Of a DNA stretch of 64,000 bases, positions 59,426 to 64,000 are shown one piece after another; the first letter of the stretch is position 1, and the number at the start of each line of letters is the position of its first letter. The notes beneath the pieces are model-generated. The model was not told the origin of the DNA and searched no databases. It saw nothing but the letters and a program-made list of their open reading frames with translations. Origin of the DNA: JBBQZU01 sp041749535 (GTDB lineage: Bacteria > Bacteroidota > Bacteroidia > Flavobacteriales_D > Cryomorphaceae); contig JBGTBE010000021.1 of assembly GCA_041749535.1 (NCBI GenBank), positions 5,792-69,791 on the forward strand, read 5' to 3'. The position numbers and the translations under genes were made by a program.

Positions 59426-62139
59426 TCTATAGGGTAGCAGAAAAGCTGCCTTTCATGGGCCGTTACAAGCCCCATTTTTCCATTCTTACCCAAGTCACCA
59501 CTTACCGGAGCCATACCCCCATAGAAGGGGCTATTGGCTATGGGCTTGCCGTCCTGGTAGAGCACGGTAACCTGTGATGGGCCAGTGGTTGCAATACCAA
59601 TTCCGTTGGTTTTCGGACTCAGGGCCAATGTGGTGATAGATTTCCCATCCCCCTCTTCTACCAGGTAGGTCCATCGCACCTTTCCATTGAAATCAATAGC
59701 CTCGGCCGCATCGGGCCAGAGTGCAATGCAATCGGGAACCCCGCTTCCGCTCAAATCTGCGAAGAGGTAATCCACAGGCCGCCCACGGCCCATATCGAAT
59801 CTATCGAATCGACCATCGAACCTGAAGCGGTACATAGCACCCAGGGTATCGGCATAGTACAATGCACACGCAGCGATGTGGGTTTGCGATTTCTCCAGGT
59901 ACCACGCCCCTTCTGCCAGGCCCTGCAGGTTGCCACCCACGCTGTGTCTTTTCTTTCCCTGTCGGTCGAGCAGGTGCACCTTGCCATTTTCATTGATGGC
60001 CATGATGTAATCTTTGGACTTGATTCTGATATGACGGATCTCTTCAGTGATATCGGCTTCGCTGTCCCGAAATTCCCACCCGCGCACTTCCTTGCCTTTC
60101 TCGTCAAAAACCAGGATATACCCGCCCGTTACCCCTACAAAAAACCGATAGTCCCGGTTGTTGTCGTAGTCTATAGCCGCCACACCATTCACAGGTCTTC
60201 CCGGCAGGCGCACCGGGAAAGGTGCAACCATGCTTCCGTTCCGGTCTATAAGGTACAGGGACTTATCTGTGTTGAAGAGGAGTTGAAGTTTTCCGTTTTT
60301 GTAGATGTCTACCTGTTCCACCTTGCCCATCACAGGGCCATCCACCTCTATTTCCCAAAGCAGATTTCCGCTTTCGCTGAAGAGGTACAGGTGGCCATTG
60401 TCGTCCTGCACGATGGTTTCCAGGGTGCCGGTGAGATGGTTTGTAACAAGCACAGGAGGCAAGGTAACCTGCGAAGAAAGCTCTGCTTCCCAAATGCTGT
60501 TGCTCTCATTAAGTGCAGCAGGATTGTGGCCCAGGTACACGTTGTTGAAGTAGAGGTTTTCCTTGAAGTGGGTCACCTCATAAATGAATGATTTCAGGTT
60601 GCGGTACACGGGAGCATTGGCTTGTACAGCTTCGGCAAATGCTGAGTCCAGAAGGTGGCTGTACACATTTACCGACCTTGCCGGTGAGCTGTACATCAGA
60701 AAGTGGGCATTCCCGGATACCTGTTGCTTTACCCCGGCAAAGGTTTCGTTCAGGGCCAGGCTCTTGCCTGTGCGCAGTGCGATTATAAGCCTGCGCAGCG
60801 CAGCGGGCGATTGCCCAAAATAGACAATCTCCCCATCGGCGAAGCACCAGGGATCGATGACCCCATCGAAGGCAGCACCGAGCATGGCGCCGTAGAGCTT
60901 GCCCATTGGTATGTGCAACAACTCCACCTCATCATAACTTTCCCGTGCTATTTCAGTTTCCGATTCAGCAGCCAGGCGTTCAGCCAGTTCAGTAAGTTGG
61001 TTCCAGGCCCTGAACGGGTCGCTGCTGTGTATGGCAATAAACCTTTCCTCAGGGTAATCGGTGCTTGCAGGTTCTGTGGTGAATGCGGCCACTTCATTGC
61101 CTATCCAGGAAATGGCAAGTGAGTCGGCGGGGCATTTACACAGTTTGCTTACATGGCTTACTGTGGTATCCCCGGCGTGGTTGTGAAGTATTATTTCCCG
61201 AAAGGAACTGTATCCGGAGAACCCCATCCAGGTAAACCATGCCGTCTTTGCGGGCATAAATTCTGGAAGGGTGAGTGGAGCAGGGTCTGCTTTTGCAAAC
61301 TTGCTGATGCCGCTGCCTTCTGCACCTACCGCAAATCCACGAAGGCTTACAGCATCAGAGGTGAGGTCAGCATCGAGTGCTGACCACTCCGCCCACGATT
61401 CCCGGAAGAAAGGATGTGCGTGTTGTGCCTTGTCGGCATATGCCTTCACGATGCCAGCCAAACCATCGTAGCGCACATATATCTGGGCACGGGCATCGGA
61501 GCCCCTTGTTTCGCGTGCTCTGCGAAAGGAGATGTTTTGAAGCACGGAATTTTGGTCCTTTAGAGCAAGTGCTGCGCTGCTGGCGAGTGCCTCGCTCATG
61601 CTCACCACGGCCAGTCCATTTTGAACAAAAAAATAGATGGATTTGTCGGCAAACCGAGATGTAAAAGCGTGTATTTCCACTCCGTGCACCTCGCTCACCG
61701 ATGCCGATTCTGACACCTGAAAGAAGGTGGTAAAGGAGGAAAGAAGATCTTTCTGGGAAATGGAAGGATCCGTTTCCAAGACAGCCAGGTATCCAAATCC
61801 ATCCGGGAGAGCGTGCGCAGAAATGATTATTTGCCTGTTGGCGAGGTATGCACCCAGCTGGGGCGATTGAAGCAGGGCGCTGTCCAGGAGTTGTCCATAG
61901 GCGTTGATTCTGAAATAGAAATCGTTTGCCATCAACTCTTTCCAAATCGCGCTTTGGCCGCAGAGATCGTGCCATATGCTTGCTGCATCGGACGTTTCCA
62001 GTATTGCGGCAGCATCGGCAGGTACCGCATCGAGCGGAGACAGCCCACGGTTTGCGGTGGGCTCCATGCTCATGTACAGCCCAAGCAAAGCTGCGCAGAC
62101 GGCGAGTAGGAGCAAGGCGGGTATCAGGATTTTTTTCAA
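59422..62139 (-). CDS. Large membrane-anchored or exported protein, unknown function
   Basis: A 905-residue protein with an N-terminal helix (ILIPALLLLAVCAALLGLYM), then a region of about 520 residues with an alpha/beta pattern resembling DUF3352-type proteins (VPADAAAILETSDAASIWHD, SIYFFVQNGLAVVSMS, VYFGQSPAALRRLIIALRTG). From about residue 545 beta-propeller-like repeats appear (HLYLFSESGNLLWEIEVDGP, KSLYLIDRNGSMVAPFPVRL, GYILVFDEKGKEVRGWEF, KVHLLDRQGKKRHSVGGNLQ, EAIDFNGKVRWTYLVEEGDG). No enzyme motif seen. It could be an assembly or sensing protein in the periplasm; this is only a guess from its layout. Confidence 0.7.
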   Translation of the reverse strand: MKKILIPALLLLAVCAALLGLYMSMEPTANRGLSPLDAVPADAAAILETSDAASIWHDLCGQSAIWKELMANDFYFRINAYGQLLDSALLQSPQLGAYLANRQIIISAHALPDGFGYLAVLETDPSISQKDLLSSFTTFFQVSESASVSEVHGVEIHAFTSRFADKSIYFFVQNGLAVVSMSEALASSAALALKDQNSVLQNISFRRARETRGSDARAQIYVRYDGLAGIVKAYADKAQHAHPFFRESWAEWSALDADLTSDAVSLRGFAVGAEGSGISKFAKADPAPLTLPEFMPAKTAWFTWMGFSGYSSFREIILHNHAGDTTVSHVSKLCKCPADSLAISWIGNEVAAFTTEPASTDYPEERFIAIHSSDPFRAWNQLTELAERLAAESETEIARESYDEVELLHIPMGKLYGAMLGAAFDGVIDPWCFADGEIVYFGQSPAALRRLIIALRTGKSLALNETFAGVKQQVSGNAHFLMYSSPARSVNVYSHLLDSAFAEAVQANAPVYRNLKSFIYEVTHFKENLYFNNVYLGHNPAALNESNSIWEAELSSQVTLPPVLVTNHLTGTLETIVQDDNGHLYLFSESGNLLWEIEVDGPVMGKVEQVDIYKNGKLQLLFNTDKSLYLIDRNGSMVAPFPVRLPGRPVNGVAAIDYDNNRDYRFFVGVTGGYILVFDEKGKEVRGWEFRDSEADITEEIRHIRIKSKDYIMAINENGKVHLLDRQGKKRHSVGGNLQGLAEGAWYLEKSQTHIAACALYYADTLGAMYRFRFDGRFDRFDMGRGRPVDYLFADLSGSGVPDCIALWPDAAEAIDFNGKVRWTYLVEEGDGKSITTLALSPKTNGIGIATTGPSQVTVLYQDGKPIANSPFYGGMAPVSGDLGKNGKMGLVTAHERQLFCYPID

Positions 62140-62219
62140 TGCAGAATTGCTAAATCTGCTTCAAAGGTACAAATGCAGCGCTCCTATGCAGTGATTTCTT
62201 TGGACTGGATTTGAACAAG

Positions 62220-62250
62220 AAAAAAGCCGCCCAAAAGAGGATGGGCGGCT
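62220..62250 (-). terminator. Strong terminator on the minus strand without an obvious gene
   Basis: Perfect 9-bp stem AGCCGCCCA (62225-62233) / TGGGCGGCT (62242-62250), followed on the minus strand by six U. It would end transcripts coming from the right, where the next minus-strand gene is the MerR regulator 276 bases away. Confidence 0.7.
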
Positions 62251-62526
62251 ATACATATTGCAGTGATTAGGTAAACTATTGGAGAATGCCCAACCTGTCG
62301 TGGTGGATTGGAATTTGGTTTTGGGTAATACCATTTGGAAATACGCAGATATTGAAAAGGGCTTCCCCGCCTTGCATAGCAGCTTTTGTTGACTTCTAAT
62401 GCCCATATGCATGGGGCAATTTTTCTGCTATATTTGGATGCCACGCACTTCGCACATAAGGAATATATACGCAATAAGGATACAGGCGTGTCTTATATAC
62501 GGATGTTAGCGGTCAGGTAAAACCAA
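62251..62526. other. Gene-free boundary region before the AT-rich cassette
   Basis: No convincing gene. A TATATTTG box on the plus strand (62429-62436) precedes a 23-codon frame (62438-62509) that ends in TAG. A palindrome-like TGCCC...GGGCA lies near 62400. Base composition changes to AT-rich just after 62510. Confidence 0.35.
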
Positions 62527-62889
62527 TCAACATTTTCCGTCTTTTACATCTTGAATTCCTTCAATCAGCATTTTCTTAACACGCTTGAATTGTTTGATTT
62601 TGGAGTCGATTTCCTTGATTTTAACATTCAATACTTCAATTTTTTTCTCTTCTGATAATTGATTACCAAACCAATCATCCAATAAATCCTTGATTTCCGA
62701 TAAAGCGAAGCCAATTTCCTTCGCTTCTTTGATTAATTGAATCTTCTCAATTAAACTTTCATCGTATTGTTTGTAATTATTCGTTTTTACTTTCTCATCC
62801 TTTTCACCTCTGAAAAGACCGTAATTCTCATAATATCTTATCGTATGGATGGTAACCTTTGTTCGTTTAGCTAATTCGCTTATCAACAT
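62527..62889 (-). CDS. MerR-family transcriptional regulator
   Basis: A 120-residue regulator. The N-terminal winged helix is typical (MLISELAKRTKVTIHTIRYY, ENYGLF), followed by a Lys-rich linker, the second helix pair QLIKEAKEIGFALSEIKDLL and a long C-terminal coiled coil (KIKEIDSKIKQFKRVKKMLI). The only Cys is the last residue, so it is not a classical Cys-metal sensor. It is divergent from two membrane-protein genes, with an inverted repeat in the shared gap, and probably controls them and itself. Its own -7 box (TAGATTTG, minus 62894-62901) ends 4 bases before the ATG. The gene is visibly AT-rich compared with the lpx region. Confidence 0.9.
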   Translation of the reverse strand: MLISELAKRTKVTIHTIRYYENYGLFRGEKDEKVKTNNYKQYDESLIEKIQLIKEAKEIGFALSEIKDLLDDWFGNQLSEEKKIEVLNVKIKEIDSKIKQFKRVKKMLIEGIQDVKDGKC

Positions 62890-62893
62890 AATC

Positions 62894-62901
62894 CAAATCT
62901 A
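62894..62901 (-). promoter_or_regulatory. -7 box of the MerR gene, 4 nt before its ATG
   Basis: Minus-strand TAGATTTG, an exact TAnnTTTG match ending 4 bases before the ATG at 62889; the mRNA should be leaderless. Confidence 0.5.
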
Positions 62902-62928
62902 TTGTTTAAAAATAATACCAAGTATAGA

Positions 62929-62972
62929 CTACACTCTACACTTGTAGGTTTTAAATTTAAGAGATATGTTTG
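62929..62972 (+). promoter_or_regulatory. MerR-type operator and promoter of the membrane-protein pair
   Basis: Inverted repeat CTACA (62929-62933) / TGTAG (62943-62947) overlaps the -33 TTG (62942-62944). A 20-base spacer then leads to TATGTTTG (62965-62972), an exact TAnnTTTG. The predicted leader is about 20 bases before the ATG at 62998. An operator overlapping the -33 element is what a MerR-type activator or repressor needs. Confidence 0.6.
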
Positions 62973-62997
62973 AATTTTAACCTAAAAACAAATTATA

Positions 62998-63405
62998 ATG
63001 AAAAAATTAACGGGCTTAAAATTTCTATTTACGGCAGTAGCTATATTAGAGTTTTTTTATTTCGCAGCGGCAATGTTACCGCCTTCAATAATTCCTATAG
63101 CTACAGGTTGGAACTTAAGTCCAGATGGACATTGGATTGCCAAACTGATAGGTTTATCACTTGGAACAATGGGGTATATGGCGTGGATATTTAGAAAAAA
63201 ACCTCATTTAGGCGTTGCAAAAGGTCTTGCTTTTTATCAAATGGCGAGTGCTACTATGGATTGGGTTATGTGGTTGGTAATGAAAGATGAAGGCATCTTC
63301 AATAACTCATTAGCTCAAACAACAGTAATTGCTGCAATTGTTTCTCATTACTTTTTTGGTATTCTACTTATTATAGCGATTAATAAATCAAAATCTAATG
63401 GATAG
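62998..63405 (+). CDS. Four-helix membrane protein, unknown
   Basis: A 135-residue protein with four hydrophobic helices (FLFTAVAILEFFYFAAAM, KLIGLSLGTMGYMAWIF, GLAFYQMASATMDWVMWLVM, VIAAIVSHYFFGILLIIAI) and short loops (GWNLSPDGHWIAKL, KKPHLGVAKG). No family recognised with confidence. It is divergent from the MerR gene and behind its promoter, and overlaps the next gene by 8 bases. Confidence 0.7.
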   Translation: MKKLTGLKFLFTAVAILEFFYFAAAMLPPSIIPIATGWNLSPDGHWIAKLIGLSLGTMGYMAWIFRKKPHLGVAKGLAFYQMASATMDWVMWLVMKDEGIFNNSLAQTTVIAAIVSHYFFGILLIIAINKSKSNG

Positions 63406-63892
63406 TATCGTAACTTATTTCAATGGAGAAAAGCTTCAATGCATTATTGGCGCAATCGTATCGATAGTATTTATCTCATTATCAGTCTTTTTTCTATTTC
63501 AACAAAAAGCCTTCTTAAAAGGAATGGCTTGCGTTACTATACCGCTTTCCGCTTTCCTATTAATAATCTGTCTTGGAGTAATATTTAGAACCTCCAAAGA
63601 CATTGCCAGGGTTACTACTTATCAAAAAGAAACGCCTGAGAGAATCCAATCTGAAGAGATACCAAGAATGGAAAAAGTCATGAAAAGCTTCGGTATCATT
63701 AAAAAAGTTGAATTGGCAATTTTTGTAATCGGTTTGGCACTGACCATAATCTTTTGGCGTAATGAATTGATAAGAGGAATTGCAATTAGTCTTGTAGTGA
63801 TGGGCATTTCACTTTATGCCTTTGACCATGCAGCTGAATCGAGAGGTGAAACTTATATTCAATCACACCTGTCCAAGACGTTTAATTCTTAA
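63398..63892 (+). CDS. Membrane protein, unknown
   Basis: A 164-residue protein with four predicted helices (IIGAIVSIVFISLSVFFLF, CVTIPLSAFLLIICLGVIF, KKVELAIFVIGLALTIIFW, IRGIAISLVVMGISLYAFD) and a charged loop (TYQKETPERIQSEEIPRMEK) in the middle. A His near the end (FDHAAESRGETYIQSHL) is the only conspicuous polar feature. It starts 8 bases before the end of the previous gene, so the two are translationally coupled under the MerR promoter. Confidence 0.7.
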   Translation: MDSIVTYFNGEKLQCIIGAIVSIVFISLSVFFLFQQKAFLKGMACVTIPLSAFLLIICLGVIFRTSKDIARVTTYQKETPERIQSEEIPRMEKVMKSFGIIKKVELAIFVIGLALTIIFWRNELIRGIAISLVVMGISLYAFDHAAESRGETYIQSHLSKTFNS

Positions 63893-64000
63893 AATCAATA
63901 TTCCCGTTTGACGCGGGTTTCCGCTCCAAAATACAGCCTTTTTAAAAATAATCCCCCTTCCTTTAAAAGAGGACTGTTTGAGTTGAAAGATTTTTGATCT
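63893..64000. other. Right-edge non-coding stretch with small inverted repeats
   Basis: About 108 bases after the last gene. CCCG/CGGG (around 63903-63917) and GCGG/CCGC form short hairpins, followed by a C/T- and A-rich run. No gene is seen before the edge. Confidence 0.3.

Noticed and set aside
62184..62474. 96- and 83-codon minus-strand frames between the 905-residue gene and merR
   Set aside because: Both run through a strong terminator hairpin and into the next gene's 5' end; composition is not protein-like enough. Described as a gene-free region instead.
62490..62520. Possible integron attC-like core (GTTAGC) at the cassette boundary
   Set aside because: The heptamer does not fit the GTTRRRY core, and no paired second core or integrase gene is visible.
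1..64000. CRISPR arrays, tRNA or rRNA genes, complete insertion sequences
   Set aside because: Scanned the intergenic gaps by eye; no regularly spaced direct repeats, no tRNA T-arm pattern and no transposase motif were found.

Overview
The window is a stretch of chromosome from a member of the Bacteroidota, most likely Flavobacteriales-like. Supporting signs are the fused lpxC/fabZ gene, the PorX regulator of type IX secretion (T9SS), several secreted proteins with T9SS type A or type B C-terminal sorting domains, a PorP/SprF-like protein, and repeated promoter -7 boxes of the form TAnnTTTG (best example TTTG-N19-TATTTTTG in front of rpmH). Species cannot be named from the sequence. No rRNA, tRNA, CRISPR array or complete insertion sequence was seen.

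Layout. 1-1524: the N-terminal part of a secreted beta-helix protein that runs off the left edge. 2136-6094: rpmH (minus), then an ABC exporter overlapping a GT-C type membrane glycosyltransferase. 6298-10746: minus-strand genes for an outer-membrane-like protein, a TonB-C-like protein, and GT2 - ECF sigma - rsmG. 10848-19174: housekeeping genes tgt, an LptF/LptG-type permease, ispE, accA and dnaB, with a lipoprotein and a secreted amidotransferase-fold protein. 19521-24544: a type B T9SS cargo gene overlapping its PorP/SprF partner, then a decayed patch with a carB 3' fragment and tiny membrane ORFs. 24634-35725: a type A cargo protein, an EEP-fold protein, acyl-CoA ligase, an outer-membrane barrel, a short glucan phosphorylase, a DNA glycosylase and a secreted M14 carboxypeptidase. 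35885-41873: an orphan OmpR-type regulator, a menaquinone block (thioesterase, isochorismate synthase, menD) and an ABC-F protein. 41931-49755: a YdeI-like protein, a FISUMP protein, a trans-sulfuration enzyme and a very large CotH/lamin-tail T9SS protein. 49871-53526: minus operon porX-tsaE-ald-small DUF4258-like gene. 53633-59425: HD hydrolase, lpxD, lpxC/fabZ, lpxA, an ABC ATPase and efp. 59422-62139: a large exported protein of unknown role. From about 62510 to the right edge the DNA becomes visibly AT-rich and holds a MerR-type regulator divergent from two overlapping membrane-protein genes, which looks like an acquired cassette.

How the genes fit together. Lipid A synthesis (lpxD, lpxC, lpxA), an Lpt-type permease, acetyl-CoA carboxylase alpha and the FabZ domain all serve the outer membrane. 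PorX, the type A/B sorting domains and PorP/SprF serve protein export through the T9SS to the surface. menI-like, menF and menD feed menaquinone synthesis. Most remaining genes are single housekeeping functions or surface proteins of unknown role. I found no defence island or clearly new multi-gene system. The best leads are the MerR cassette at the right edge, the shared secreted double module in the M14 and FISUMP proteins, the module inserted inside the first lamin-tail domain of the CotH protein, the secreted amidotransferase-like protein behind dnaB, and several promoters placed so close to start codons that the mRNAs should be leaderless.
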